The notes: generated by a model not told the origin, from the sequence alone. A DNA stretch of 64,000 nucleotides from Arthrobacter sp. PAMC 25486 (GCF_000785535.1 NZ_CP007595.1:4176439-4240438); one strand, 5' to 3'; shown: positions 16,464 to 26,133, counted from the first letter of the stretch. A program made the numbers and translations.

Positions 16464-19187
16464 ATGGCGAGCGTGTGGGGAGTAGCCGCGTCACAGCGAC
16501 CTTCACAAAAAGAGTCGCGGTCTCAGCGGAGGGCACTGGGTGCGGGCGAAAGGCGCCAATGGTCTTCACTTGTACGTCAAGAGGACATTGAAATAGTCCA
16601 GGCGTATGTTGCTGACCCGCAGCTCCACGGTGCTGTCATTCTGGGCCCGCGTGGCGTGGGCAAGACCACCCTTGCGCGCAATGTCGCCCGTCGCCTTGAA
16701 GAAACCTCCCACGTCGTCAGACTTTTTGGTACAGGCGAGTCAACTGAGGTTCCCTATGCTATTTTTTCGGTCCAACTGGCCAGGTTGAATGCCCGCCAAA
16801 GTGAAAGCCCATCGGCCATTCTGGGTGCGTTGGTTGACCAAATCTTGCAGGATGCGCATGGCTTGCCCATTGTGCTGATGCTGGATGAACTGCCGGGCAT
16901 TGACACCCTGAGCATGGGCGTCCTGATGCACCTTGTTTTGGGCGGCAAAGCCAAACTGCTGGTTGCGGCGCGTTCATCAGCGGACTTTCCCGAAGACCTC
17001 GTCTGGATGATCAAGGACGGCCTGCTGGCACAGCAGCGGCTGGCACCGTTCTCCAGGGCTGAGGTGCGCGAGCTTCTGGCCAAGGCACTGGACGGGCCGG
17101 TTGCCGAATCAGTGGTGGCGACACTCTATGCCGCCAGCGCAGGAAACCCGTTGGTCCTGCAGGCACTTGCCCATGAGTACCTTAACCGCGGGGTTCTGCG
17201 CGCCAACGACGGCGTGTGGGTTCAAGTTGGCCGTCTTGACCAGTTGACCGATGATGCACTGCTGGAAATTGTTGAATCGCGCCTGGCCCGTGAAACACCA
17301 CAAATGCGCACCAATCTGGAGAAGTTCTCACTGCTGAAGAATGTTTCGCTGGCCCTGGCCATCCAGGTTTTGGGCGCCGATGCGGTCACTGCCCTGGAAG
17401 AGCGCGGTTTCCTGGCCATCGCTGCCAACCGCCGCAAGACGGTCAGCTTTGCCGAACCTTATGTGGGGGAGACGGTCCGCAACCAGCTTTCGTCTTCGCA
17501 GAAGGCCGGCTATTTTCAGGAACTCTCAGATCTTCTAACGTTGGACGCGGCGGCGTTGAGCCCGCAGGAACTGCTGATTTTTGCCAGCTGGATCAATGAG
17601 GCGGGTCTGGCCATGGAGCCGGAAGTGGCCTTGGCCGCAGCCCAATCGGCGCTGCAGTTGTTTGACCCGCAGCTGGCCCTGGCCTGCACCAGCCACATTC
17701 CGGTGGACCACCCGCTGGCTGTCCAGGCGGCACAAAAACGCAGCCGGGCCCACTACCTTATGGCCAACTATGCCAAGGCCGCCGAGGTCCTTGACATTAT
17801 TGCCGTCCCGGTTTTGGATGCACTCTCCGCAGAAGACTATGCCTCCTGGGCCATGGACCTGACCGTTGCGCTCGTGTGGATGCCCGGTACAAAATCCCGC
17901 ATACACCAGATCCTCGCCCGGACAGAGGCACGCATCCAGCAGGCGTCCGCGGAGGAGCGCCTGAGCGCCGAAAAGTTCTATAACCTGGCCCGGTTTGAGG
18001 TCCATGTTAACCGTGGCGAGTTCTTGGAGGTCCTCCACGACCTCAAAATCGCCAGCAAAGATCCCCACGACAGGTCCTACCGCTTGAACAGTGCCAGCCT
18101 GCTGACGATGGCCCTGGCCGCCACGGGTCAGGAGCTGGACGCCATTGCACTTTCACAGGCGATTGAGGAAGAGGCCGCACGCTACGACGTGGTCTTGAGG
18201 ATGAAGGACTGGCACCTTTACGGGAGCGTCCTGGCCTTCGTCTGGAGCGGGCAATGGCGCAGCTGTGAAAACGCCCTGCAACAGGCCATCGACTACTCCA
18301 ACAACTCCCTGCACTATCGCGGCGGAGCCATGGAACTAGCACTGGGCGTGGTGTATTCATTTGCCGGGCGGGACATGCAGGCGGCCGAGATTCTGCTGAT
18401 TGCCGCGGCCCAGCTCGAAGTCAGGAACACTTACACCAGCTCGGAACTGGTGTATTCGGCACTGGCATGCGTCTTTGCGCGCCTGGACGACAAGGTGCAG
18501 GGGCAGCGGTACCTGGACATGGCGACGGCATCCGGACCCCACGGCCTATGGGTCAGCCGGACACTCTCGGACTATTTTCAGGCCTTGGCTGCCCACTCGC
18601 TGGGCGACCCGGCGGCGGCTGGCACACTTGTGGCAGTGGCGGAACAGGACGTTGCCGCGGGCCGGGCGGCACCGGCAGCCAGCGGGTTGCGTGCTGCGCT
18701 CATGTGCGGGGCCACCGAACTGCACGACCGTCTGGAACAAGTGGCCCAAAACTGCCAAGGTGCCTTGGCTGGCATCAGCGTCCAACTGGCGCAGGCCGCC
18801 CGGGCCGGCGGGAAGGACGGCAGCCAACTGGCACTTGATGCAGCCGCGCAGGCCCAGGCCCTCGAACTGAACGACCTGGAACGCTACGCCAACGAGTTTG
18901 CGCTGGAACTTGCCACGGCCGCCGGAGACAAGAAGCTGCAACGCGAAGCCAGGAACCGCTTGCGCGTCATGGACAGGACCGATGTGAAGGAACAAGAGTC
19001 AGGGGCTGTGCCGCTGACGCCGCGGGAGCTGCAAGTTGCCCGCCAGGCGATCCGGGGCATGGGTAACCGGGACATTGCCAGCAAGATCGGTGTTTCCGTG
19101 CGAACCGTGGAGGGTCATCTCTATCAAGTGTTCGCAAAGCTGGGCATCACCTCGCGCACCGAACTGGAAAAATGGGTTAATCTGTGA
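16464..19187 (+). CDS. Large LuxR-family ATPase regulator (LAL/STAND type), copy 1
   Basis: A 907-residue transcription regulator. An N-terminal ATPase module has an intact Walker A, GPRGVGKTTLARN (about residues 60-72), and Walker B IVLMLDELPGID. It is followed by a long helical repeat region like the sensor arm of MalT/LAL proteins, and a C-terminal LuxR helix-turn-helix, PLTPRELQVARQAIRGMGNR then DIASKIGVSVRTVEGHLYQ. The ATG at 16464 has AGAGGG 9 bases upstream. Its last four bases overlap the start of a second regulator of the same design (GTGA). Both sit directly upstream of the polysaccharide operon on the same strand, so control of that operon is likely but inferred. The inducing ligand is unknown. 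Confidence 0.88.
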   Translation: MASVWGVAASQRPSQKESRSQRRALGAGERRQWSSLVRQEDIEIVQAYVADPQLHGAVILGPRGVGKTTLARNVARRLEETSHVVRLFGTGESTEVPYAIFSVQLARLNARQSESPSAILGALVDQILQDAHGLPIVLMLDELPGIDTLSMGVLMHLVLGGKAKLLVAARSSADFPEDLVWMIKDGLLAQQRLAPFSRAEVRELLAKALDGPVAESVVATLYAASAGNPLVLQALAHEYLNRGVLRANDGVWVQVGRLDQLTDDALLEIVESRLARETPQMRTNLEKFSLLKNVSLALAIQVLGADAVTALEERGFLAIAANRRKTVSFAEPYVGETVRNQLSSSQKAGYFQELSDLLTLDAAALSPQELLIFASWINEAGLAMEPEVALAAAQSALQLFDPQLALACTSHIPVDHPLAVQAAQKRSRAHYLMANYAKAAEVLDIIAVPVLDALSAEDYASWAMDLTVALVWMPGTKSRIHQILARTEARIQQASAEERLSAEKFYNLARFEVHVNRGEFLEVLHDLKIASKDPHDRSYRLNSASLLTMALAATGQELDAIALSQAIEEEAARYDVVLRMKDWHLYGSVLAFVWSGQWRSCENALQQAIDYSNNSLHYRGGAMELALGVVYSFAGRDMQAAEILLIAAAQLEVRNTYTSSELVYSALACVFARLDDKVQGQRYLDMATASGPHGLWVSRTLSDYFQALAAHSLGDPAAAGTLVAVAEQDVAAGRAAPAASGLRAALMCGATELHDRLEQVAQNCQGALAGISVQLAQAARAGGKDGSQLALDAAAQAQALELNDLERYANEFALELATAAGDKKLQREARNRLRVMDRTDVKEQESGAVPLTPRELQVARQAIRGMGNRDIASKIGVSVRTVEGHLYQVFAKLGITSRTELEKWVNL

Positions 19188-21883
19188 CGGGATTCGTGAG
19201 GGGCAGACCCAATGCGCTGGAACTGCCGTTTTGCCGGGAGGAAGAACTGGCCGACATTGTTTCTGCCATCCGTGCCGAGGATTGCAGGGCAGTCTTCCTG
19301 ACGTCCGAGAGCGGCCTGGGAGCGTCCACAATCTTGGCGAAACTGGCCGAAGCCGCCAAGGAATATGTGCCGGTTCTGACGGTGCACGGTTCGCAATCGC
19401 TGGCACGCATCCCTTTTGGCGTGCTGACGCCGTACCTCAATCTGCAGGACACGCCCACGGAAGCCTTCAGGTTGGGGGTGTTGCGCCAGGTGCTGGCGGC
19501 CATCGATGCCCGCCAGGGTGAACTGGGCGGCGCCGAAACCGGCAGCGGAGACCTGCCACTGGTGGTGATCGATGATGCGCACGCCATTGATGAAGGCACG
19601 GCGGAACTACTGGTCAGCCTGGTCATGTCCGGAACCATCAACATCGTGGCGTCGCACTCCAAACGGCACAGGATGCCGGATCCGTTGCCGAAATTGTGGT
19701 CCACGGGCATGGCGGAGAACCTTGTCCTGCATCCGTTGAGCCAGGAGCAGGGCCACACCTTTTGTGAACTAATGCTCGCCGGTCCCGTCTTCCCCGCCAC
19801 CAGCTGGCACTATTGGTCCACGGCTGCCGGCAACCCCTTGTTCCTGTCCCTGCTGATCAACGAGGCTGTGGAACAGGGCCATCTCAACAAGGACGCGGGA
19901 ACGTGGGTGGGCGAGCCTGAACCCCACGTGCACGGCCGTGGTTTGGAGGATGCGGTCACGCGTGTGCTGCGGGGGCTGACGCGCGAAGGCCAAGAAGCCC
20001 TGAACCTCGTTGCTCTGGCCGAGCCGCTGGCGGAGTCTGACCTCAAGCGCCTCGTTTCTGGAAAGGCCATCAAGGAACTGCTTGACTGGCCCTTGATCAA
20101 CCGCCAGTCACCGTCGTCCGATCTCCTGGTGTTGGCGAACCCCATCTACGGCCAGGTCATTCGGGAGATCGTCCCGGTGGCCCAGAGCCGGGTGCTGCAT
20201 GAGCAGCTGATCGGTGATCTGACGGACGACGGCGGCAACAAGGAATCGCTGTTGCGCCGGGTCCTGTGGGCGGTTGAGGTGGGCATCGAGGTCAGCGATG
20301 CGACCCTGTTGCGTGCGGCAATCCTGGCCAGCAAGCTGTTCCAATCCACCACCTCCCTGCACCTGGCGCAGGAGATCCACGGCGCAAACTTCCAGCTCCG
20401 TGCCACGATGGTCAAGGCTCGGGCCAAATACAATCTGGGGGACTACCGCGGTGCCTTCACACTCTTGGAGCTGCCGCAGAACCCCGCCAACGTGCACGAT
20501 CTAATCTTCGGGGCGTTGCTGCGGGCCTCCACCCGGTCGGCCCTGGGCATGCCCGTCGCGATGCTCATGGCTGATGCGCAGGACCTGCGGAAAGCCGGGG
20601 CGACGATGGCCCTTGCCGACCCCGGTGAGGCGGAAACCATCCACGCGTACTCGCAAAGCAGCGCCTTGATGGTGGAGCTGATAGGGCTCTCGCGTGCCGG
20701 GCGGTATGCGGAAATGACGAAGCTGACGGCGCTGCTCGCAGCCCAACAGGGGCTGCCCACCGCCGCAGACAGGCTCAACCGAACCATTGCGCTGACCATG
20801 GATTCGGAGCGGCTCACCGCACAGGGATTCCCGGAGCAGGGGGCGCAGCGTGCGGCCGAGGCGTTCGCCCTGGAACACTCGGAGGAAACCGATGTCTTCT
20901 TCCTGCCGGAAAGCATCATGCTGCGCCACCTGACCGCGATGCTGTGTGCCGGCTACTGGTCTGCCGCGACGGGGGCCATGGACCAGTTTTCCATGGAGGA
21001 CGGGCCCATCGTATTCACCTTCGGGGGAGGTGCCAGCGTGGTGCGCGGCATGGCCATGGTGCGCACCGGGGCGTTCACCGACGCGCTCAAGGTTCTGCGC
21101 GGCGGTCTTGATTCCCTGCAGCGCAGCGACCCGCAGCAGCTCCTGGGCTATTGCATGGCCATGGCTGCCTATTGTGCCGCGCGCCTTGGGCAGCGTGAGC
21201 TGGCTGCCTCGCTGTTGCGCGAACATGTGGACAGCACCGGCATGTTTGTGGTGCTGGCCCATGAGCGTGCCTATCTTTCGGCCGCGCGCCAGCTATTGCT
21301 GCCCGACGGCGGAGGGCTGGCTGAGCTCTTGGCGCAGGCTGACGCTGCGCGTGACTCGGAATCGGCCATGGTTGAACTCAATGCCCTGGTGCTGGCCCTG
21401 GAGCTGGGGGATGAGAGTTTCGCCGGCCGGGCGGCAGAAGTGGCTGCCGGAGTGGAGGGTCCCTGGGCTCGTGGGATGTGTTTGTATGCGGCTGCGCTGC
21501 ACAACGGTGATGGTCAGGGTTTGAATGAAGCCGGCAAATTTCTCCATCACGCGGGAGTCATGGGGTTTGCCAAACTGGCATTGGCCAAATCGGCAGCCCT
21601 GCTCAACGGGACTGGACTAAAGGATCAGGCCCGGAAGTCGCGCCAGGGGCTGGGGAAACTGGCAGCCACTGGCGTCTCCGTGAGCGGGATGGCCGGTGCC
21701 GGCGACGGCGGTGCGCTGACCAGGCGTGAGCGGGAAATCGCGGGGCTTGCAGCACAAGGCTTGACGGACAGGGAAATAGCCCAGAAGTTGACGCTGTCCC
21801 TGCGCACCGTTGAGGGCCACCTCTACCGGGCTTACGCCAAACTGGGGATATCCACCCGCGAGGAACTGCCTGAAGCGCTCTAA
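19184..21883 (+). CDS. Large LuxR-family regulator, copy 2, with degenerate Walker A
   Basis: 899 residues with the same architecture as the preceding gene: an N-terminal ATPase-like module, a long helical arm and a C-terminal LuxR domain (ALTRREREIAGLAAQGLTDR, then EIAQKLTLSLRTVEGHLYR). The P-loop region reads SESGLGASTILAK (about residues 44-56): the invariant Lys of G-x-G-K-S/T is replaced by Ala, while the Walker B-like PLVVIDDAHAID is kept. This copy probably binds or hydrolyses ATP poorly and may act as a partner of copy 1. The start is GTG, overlapping the stop of copy 1 by 4 bases, so the two are made in matched amounts. No terminator is evident between it and the polysaccharide operon. 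Confidence 0.86.
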   Translation: MTGFVRGRPNALELPFCREEELADIVSAIRAEDCRAVFLTSESGLGASTILAKLAEAAKEYVPVLTVHGSQSLARIPFGVLTPYLNLQDTPTEAFRLGVLRQVLAAIDARQGELGGAETGSGDLPLVVIDDAHAIDEGTAELLVSLVMSGTINIVASHSKRHRMPDPLPKLWSTGMAENLVLHPLSQEQGHTFCELMLAGPVFPATSWHYWSTAAGNPLFLSLLINEAVEQGHLNKDAGTWVGEPEPHVHGRGLEDAVTRVLRGLTREGQEALNLVALAEPLAESDLKRLVSGKAIKELLDWPLINRQSPSSDLLVLANPIYGQVIREIVPVAQSRVLHEQLIGDLTDDGGNKESLLRRVLWAVEVGIEVSDATLLRAAILASKLFQSTTSLHLAQEIHGANFQLRATMVKARAKYNLGDYRGAFTLLELPQNPANVHDLIFGALLRASTRSALGMPVAMLMADAQDLRKAGATMALADPGEAETIHAYSQSSALMVELIGLSRAGRYAEMTKLTALLAAQQGLPTAADRLNRTIALTMDSERLTAQGFPEQGAQRAAEAFALEHSEETDVFFLPESIMLRHLTAMLCAGYWSAATGAMDQFSMEDGPIVFTFGGGASVVRGMAMVRTGAFTDALKVLRGGLDSLQRSDPQQLLGYCMAMAAYCAARLGQRELAASLLREHVDSTGMFVVLAHERAYLSAARQLLLPDGGGLAELLAQADAARDSESAMVELNALVLALELGDESFAGRAAEVAAGVEGPWARGMCLYAAALHNGDGQGLNEAGKFLHHAGVMGFAKLALAKSAALLNGTGLKDQARKSRQGLGKLAATGVSVSGMAGAGDGGALTRREREIAGLAAQGLTDREIAQKLTLSLRTVEGHLYRAYAKLGISTREELPEAL

Positions 21884-22013
21884 GCGCCACAAGTGTGCCA
21901 GAGCATCGCTCGCTTCCGTTGCCATGCCCTGAACTGCCATGCCCTGAACAAAGTGCAATGGCACGCAGGTTAGGGTACTTGCCCCGCAAGGCAGTAGCTT
22001 CCACCCCAAACTA

Positions 22014-22063
22014 AGTACTCGGTGACGAAAATGAGTACTCATTTTCTTCTCAGGTCCAGTACT
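22014..22063 (+). promoter_or_regulatory. Candidate operator: 20-bp palindrome and phased AGTACT sites before the polysaccharide operon
   Basis: GAAAATGAGTACTCATTTTC at 22027-22046 is a perfect 20-base palindrome. Its AGTACT core (22034-22039) is flanked by further AGTACT copies at 22014-22019 and 22058-22063, that is 20 and 24 bases away and so roughly on one face of the helix. It sits 103 bases before the first small ORF of the operon and about 140 bases after the second LuxR-type regulator. LuxR-family dimers bind palindromes of this size, so these regulators are the natural candidates. Confidence 0.5.
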
Positions 22064-22148
22064 GATCACTCGTGTTTTGCTGTTGGTGTTGCCGTTGACT
22101 AGAGGTGTTGCAAAGGTCTCAACGGTCTCACCAGGGGAAGGTCTCACG

Positions 22149-22406
22149 ATGGTCAAGTTTTCACCCGCCGTAATCGGTTATGACGGAGCGCTGGCCATGC
22201 CATTGGGCAACAGTTCTACAGAAGGCTTCTTCCCGCAAGCCCGCTCTCAATCAGCAGGTACCCTGTCCAGCCATGATGGCTGGACTCCACATTCGGAGCC
22301 GGCGACGGATAAGCCTTCTGAGACCAAGGCTTTCCCCCAGCCGTCGTCGGCTCCTTCCTCTTTCATCATGCTTTTCCCAGCATCACTTCGTGGAGCAAAC
22401 AAATGA
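22149..22406 (+). CDS. Small hypothetical protein leading the polysaccharide operon
   Basis: An 85-residue product (MVKFSPAVIGYDGA...) that I do not recognise. It is rich in Ser, Pro and Ala and has no membrane segment or domain. Support for a real gene: GGGGAAGG lies about 8 bases before the ATG, and its stop overlaps the ATG of the sugar-phosphate transferase (ATGA), so its translation would feed the next gene. A longer reading from 22077 is possible but has no ribosome binding site. It may be a leader ORF that couples translation rather than a functional protein. Confidence 0.5.
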   Translation: MVKFSPAVIGYDGALAMPLGNSSTEGFFPQARSQSAGTLSSHDGWTPHSEPATDKPSETKAFPQPSSAPSSFIMLFPASLRGANK

Positions 22407-23965
22407 CCGAGCTGAGAATTCTCCCGCACCTGCGCCGGCCGGTTGTCCGCCCTGCCAATGTCAAGGACAAAGGTAGCGCCCCACGGGCCAAACACAGTGT
22501 GTGGGATGCCCACACCGTCCTAACCTCAGCGCGCAGCAGCAACACAACCTGGAGCGCACGGTACGCCACCACGCTGCGGCTCAGTGATGCCCTGGTCTCC
22601 ATAGCCGTTGTGGCTGCGGCCTACTTGTTGCGATTTGGCATTCCCGCACTTCAGGACTCTTCGGGGTTGACGGAGATCGGCTATGTGTGGGTTGGCCTTG
22701 CCATTGTGGTGTTGTGGAACCTGGACCTGGCCTACTGCCGGTCACGGGAAAAAGGTGTGTTTGGTGCCGGCGTCACCGAGTACCGCAGGGTGGTCCAGGC
22801 AACGCTGCGCACCTTTGGCATCATGGCGATCATCCTGCTCGTCTTTCAGGTCGACGTATCCCGCGGCTTCTTTGCGGCGGCACTCCCACTCGGAATCGTA
22901 TTAATCGTTGGCGAGCGGTGGCTGTGGCGCAGGTGGTTGAGCCGCCAGCGAAGTGCCGGAAAGTCACTGTCCAAAGTTGTTGTGCTGGGAAACCCGCAGG
23001 ATGTTGAATACGTCATTGGCCAGCTGCGCGACAACCTGTCAACCGGGTACAAAGTGGCTGGGGTCGCCCTGACAACCTTGCAGCCAAACATGGAATTGCT
23101 GCCTCCGTGGTATGGGGTTCCTGTGCTGTCCACCGCGGCGGACATTGCCGACGTGGTTGCCAAAACCGGAGCCGAGGCGGTCTTGGTGGCCGGGGCGCTG
23201 CCCGGCGGGCCCAAAGCCATCCAGGAACTTGGCTGGCGCCTGGAAGACATGGCCACTGAATTGGTGCTGTCCTCCAGCCTGACAAATGTTGCCGGACCCC
23301 GCGTGCACTTCAGGCCTATGGAGGGCCTTCCCCTCATGCACGTGGAACTGCCGCAATACTCGGGTGGCAAGCACGTTTTCAAGCGTGTCATGGACGTGGC
23401 ACTGGCTGCGGCCGCCATGGCCGTCCTCCTGCCCGTATTCCTCGTTCTGGCCCTCACTGTCAAGCTCGACAGCCCCGGACCGGCCCTGTTCTTTCAGGAA
23501 CGTGTCGGCCGAAACGGGAAAATGTTCAAGATGGTCAAATTCCGTTCAATGGTGGTTGACGCCGAAGAGAAGTTGGCTTCGCTGCACAACAGCAATGAAG
23601 GCGCCGGCTTCCTGTTCAAGATGGCAAACGATCCCCGGGTCACTCGGTGCGGGCATTGGATGCGCAGGTTCTCACTCGATGAACTGCCCCAGTTTTGGAA
23701 CGTTCTGTTGGGACACATGAGCCTTGTGGGCCCCCGCCCACCGCTTGCGCGGGAGGTTGCCGAATACCAACAGCCAGTCCACCGCAGACTGCTGATCAAG
23801 CCCGGGATCACCGGACTGTGGCAGATCAATGGCCGTTCCGATCTCGTTTGGGATGAGGCGGTGCGTCTTGATTTGTATTACGTGGAGAACTGGTCACTCA
23901 CAGGGGACATTGTCATTCTGTGGCGCACGTTCAAAGCAGTGGTGGCACCCGTAGGTGCATATTAG
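22403..23965 (+). CDS. Polyprenyl-phosphate sugar-1-phosphate transferase (WbaP/ExoY/CpsE type)
   Basis: A 520-residue membrane enzyme that starts the repeat unit by moving a sugar phosphate from a nucleotide sugar to undecaprenyl phosphate at the inner face of the membrane. The N-terminal part has four hydrophobic segments (about residues 55-190), followed by a Rossmann-like middle domain (KVVVLGNPQDVEYVIGQL). The C-terminal catalytic domain starts after the membrane segment near 335. Its motifs are KLDSPGPALFFQERVGRNG, FKMVKFRSM, RFSLDELPQFWNVLLGHMSL, VGPRPPL and KPGITGLWQINGRSD. It is the first committed gene of the operon, translationally coupled to the small ORF before it. Confidence 0.93.
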   Translation: MTELRILPHLRRPVVRPANVKDKGSAPRAKHSVWDAHTVLTSARSSNTTWSARYATTLRLSDALVSIAVVAAAYLLRFGIPALQDSSGLTEIGYVWVGLAIVVLWNLDLAYCRSREKGVFGAGVTEYRRVVQATLRTFGIMAIILLVFQVDVSRGFFAAALPLGIVLIVGERWLWRRWLSRQRSAGKSLSKVVVLGNPQDVEYVIGQLRDNLSTGYKVAGVALTTLQPNMELLPPWYGVPVLSTAADIADVVAKTGAEAVLVAGALPGGPKAIQELGWRLEDMATELVLSSSLTNVAGPRVHFRPMEGLPLMHVELPQYSGGKHVFKRVMDVALAAAAMAVLLPVFLVLALTVKLDSPGPALFFQERVGRNGKMFKMVKFRSMVVDAEEKLASLHNSNEGAGFLFKMANDPRVTRCGHWMRRFSLDELPQFWNVLLGHMSLVGPRPPLAREVAEYQQPVHRRLLIKPGITGLWQINGRSDLVWDEAVRLDLYYVENWSLTGDIVILWRTFKAVVAPVGAY

Positions 23966-24016
23966 GCCGACGCGCTCCAGCGAAAGCCACAACTGAAAAG
24001 AAACGGAATTCCTGTT

Positions 24017-25126
24017 ATGGTCTCGATTCCCCACTCGCTGCAGCAGACACCCCTGCTGCCCGAAGATGCAGTTTTGAAAGTTGCCGTGATTGGTGCCGGA
24101 TACTGGGGGCCCAACCTCGCAAGAAACTTCAAGGCCAGCTCCGACTGGGAGCTGTGCGCAATTGTCGACATGGACATTGAACGTGCCTTGAAAATCGCCC
24201 GCCCATTGGGGGATGTCCCGGTCTTCGCATCACTCGACGAGTTGTTTGCAGGTACCGACGTTGATGCCGTGGCCATCGCCACCCCGGCCCGCACACACCA
24301 TGCCGTGGCCATGGCTGCCATGCGGGCGGGGAAGCATGTGGTGGTGGAGAAACCCTTGGCTGACCATTGGGAGCAAGGCGTGGAAATGGTGGAATTCGCT
24401 GCAACAGCCGGCCTCATCCTCATGGCCGACCACACCTACTGCTACACGCCCGCAGCACTGAAAATCCGGGAATTGATCGCCGAGGACGCCCTGGGTGAGG
24501 TGCTCTTCATCGACTCGGTGCGGATCAACTTAGGGCTCATCCAGCCGGACGTTGACGTCTTCTGGGACCTGGCACCGCACGACCTTTCAGTCATCGACTT
24601 CATCCTGCCGGGCGGACTGGCACCAACGACAGTTGCAGCCCAGGGCGCAGACCCGCTGGGTAGCGGAAAAGCTTGTGTTGGTCACCTGACATTTGAATTG
24701 CCCAACAACGCCATGGCCCACATCAACGTGAACTGGCTGAGCCCCACAAAAATACGCCGCATGGTCATTGGCGGGTCCAAGCGGACCCTGGTCTGGGACG
24801 ACCTGAATCCGCAACAGCGCCTGAGTGTCTATGACCGGGGCGTCAACATCGAGAAAGCCTCCACGACGGCAGCCCAGCGCAAGGCGCAGGCAGTGTCCTA
24901 CCGGCTGGGCGACACCTGGTCTCCGGCTCTTCCCGAAAAGGAGGCGCTGGGCTCCATGGTGCAGGAATTTGCCGACAGCATCAGGGGGGTGCGCCCATCC
25001 CGCACCGGCGGCTTGTCGGGGCTTCGCGTCCTGGCCGTGTTGGAGGCGGCAAGCAAGAGTTTGGCAGCAGACGGCGAACACTGCCGGGTAGCAGATTATG
25101 AGTCTCAATTGGAGGGAACACGATGA
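24017..25126 (+). CDS. Gfo/Idh/MocA-type NAD(P)-dependent sugar dehydrogenase (WlbA-like)
   Basis: 369 residues. An N-terminal Rossmann fold with KVAVIGAGYWGPNLARNF (residues 20-37) is followed by VAIATPARTHH, the EKPLA motif (KHVVVEKPLADH) that carries the catalytic Lys, and a C-terminal beta-sheet substrate domain. Best-known relatives with the GYWGPN signature oxidise the C3 hydroxyl of UDP-GlcNAc(A) sugars ahead of 3-amination. That fits the two aminotransferases further on, but the exact substrate is inferred. It overlaps the epimerase start by 4 bases. Confidence 0.87.
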   Translation: MVSIPHSLQQTPLLPEDAVLKVAVIGAGYWGPNLARNFKASSDWELCAIVDMDIERALKIARPLGDVPVFASLDELFAGTDVDAVAIATPARTHHAVAMAAMRAGKHVVVEKPLADHWEQGVEMVEFAATAGLILMADHTYCYTPAALKIRELIAEDALGEVLFIDSVRINLGLIQPDVDVFWDLAPHDLSVIDFILPGGLAPTTVAAQGADPLGSGKACVGHLTFELPNNAMAHINVNWLSPTKIRRMVIGGSKRTLVWDDLNPQQRLSVYDRGVNIEKASTTAAQRKAQAVSYRLGDTWSPALPEKEALGSMVQEFADSIRGVRPSRTGGLSGLRVLAVLEAASKSLAADGEHCRVADYESQLEGTR

Positions 25127-26133
25127 GTAATTTAGACGGTGCAACAGTTCTTGTCACTGGCGGGGCAGGCACTATCGGATCGACCATAGTCGACCAGTTG
25201 CTGGATGCAGGTGCGGCGCACATCGACGTCCTCGACAACCTGGTCCGGGGGCGGCGGTCCAATCTGGAGGATGCACTGGCCACCGGGAAGGTCACCCTTG
25301 TCGAGGGGGACCTGCGCGATCGGGACCTGGTTCATGACGTGACGCGCGGCAAGGACCTGGTGTTCCACCAGGCAGCCATTCGCATCACCCAGTGTGCCGA
25401 AGAGCCGCGGCTGGCCCTTGAGGTCCTGGTTGACGGAACGTTCACCGTTCTCGAAGCCGCAGCCGCCCACAACGTTGACAAGGTCATCGCTGCTTCCAGC
25501 GCTTCCGTATACGGCATGGCGGAAGAATTTCCCACCACCGAACGCCACCACCACCACAACAACGACACCTTCTACGGTGCGGCCAAGTCGTTCAACGAAG
25601 GCATGGCTCGCAGCTTCAAGGCGATGCACAATCTTGACTATGTCCTGCTGCGCTATTTCAACGTGTACGGCCCCCGCATGGATGTGCACGGCCTCTACAC
25701 CGAGGTACTGGTCCGGTGGATGGAGCGCATTGCTGATGGTCGCCCACCGCTGATCTTTGGCGACGGGCAGCAGACCATGGACTTCGTTTTTACCGAAGAC
25801 ATTGCCCGTTCCAATATCCTGGCCGCGGCCAGCAACATCACCGAAGGCGTGTACAACATCGCCAGCGGCACCGAAACCAGCCTCCTTGGCCTGGCCGAGT
25901 CGTTGCTGTCGGCCATGGGCTCGGATCTTTCGGTTGAGCATGGCCCGGAGCGTGCCGTCAATGGCGTGGCACGGCGCCTGGCGGATGCCTCCGCAGCCCA
26001 ACGCGACCTTGGCTTCACCGCAACCACAGGACTGGAAGACGGACTGGGCCAGCTGGTGTCTTGGTGGGAGCCGCTGCGTGATGAGATTGCGGCCGGCCGC
26101 CTGGTGGGTTCCACAAGTGCAGGTGCCCAGTGA
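25123..26133 (+). CDS. NAD-dependent nucleotide-sugar epimerase/dehydratase (extended SDR)
   Basis: A 336-residue extended SDR. The cofactor loop TGGAGTIGSTIVDQLL is at the N-terminus, with the catalytic Ser region ASSASVYGM and the Tyr/Lys pair YGAAK near residue 150. RYFNVYGPRMDVHG and the WW-like end match UDP-hexose 4-epimerase relatives (WbpP/GalE group) rather than dTDP-glucose dehydratase. It would set the stereochemistry of, or oxidise, the UDP-sugar used by the locus. Coupled on both sides (ATGA with the preceding gene, 4-base overlap with the following one). Confidence 0.87.
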   Translation: MSNLDGATVLVTGGAGTIGSTIVDQLLDAGAAHIDVLDNLVRGRRSNLEDALATGKVTLVEGDLRDRDLVHDVTRGKDLVFHQAAIRITQCAEEPRLALEVLVDGTFTVLEAAAAHNVDKVIAASSASVYGMAEEFPTTERHHHHNNDTFYGAAKSFNEGMARSFKAMHNLDYVLLRYFNVYGPRMDVHGLYTEVLVRWMERIADGRPPLIFGDGQQTMDFVFTEDIARSNILAAASNITEGVYNIASGTETSLLGLAESLLSAMGSDLSVEHGPERAVNGVARRLADASAAQRDLGFTATTGLEDGLGQLVSWWEPLRDEIAAGRLVGSTSAGAQ

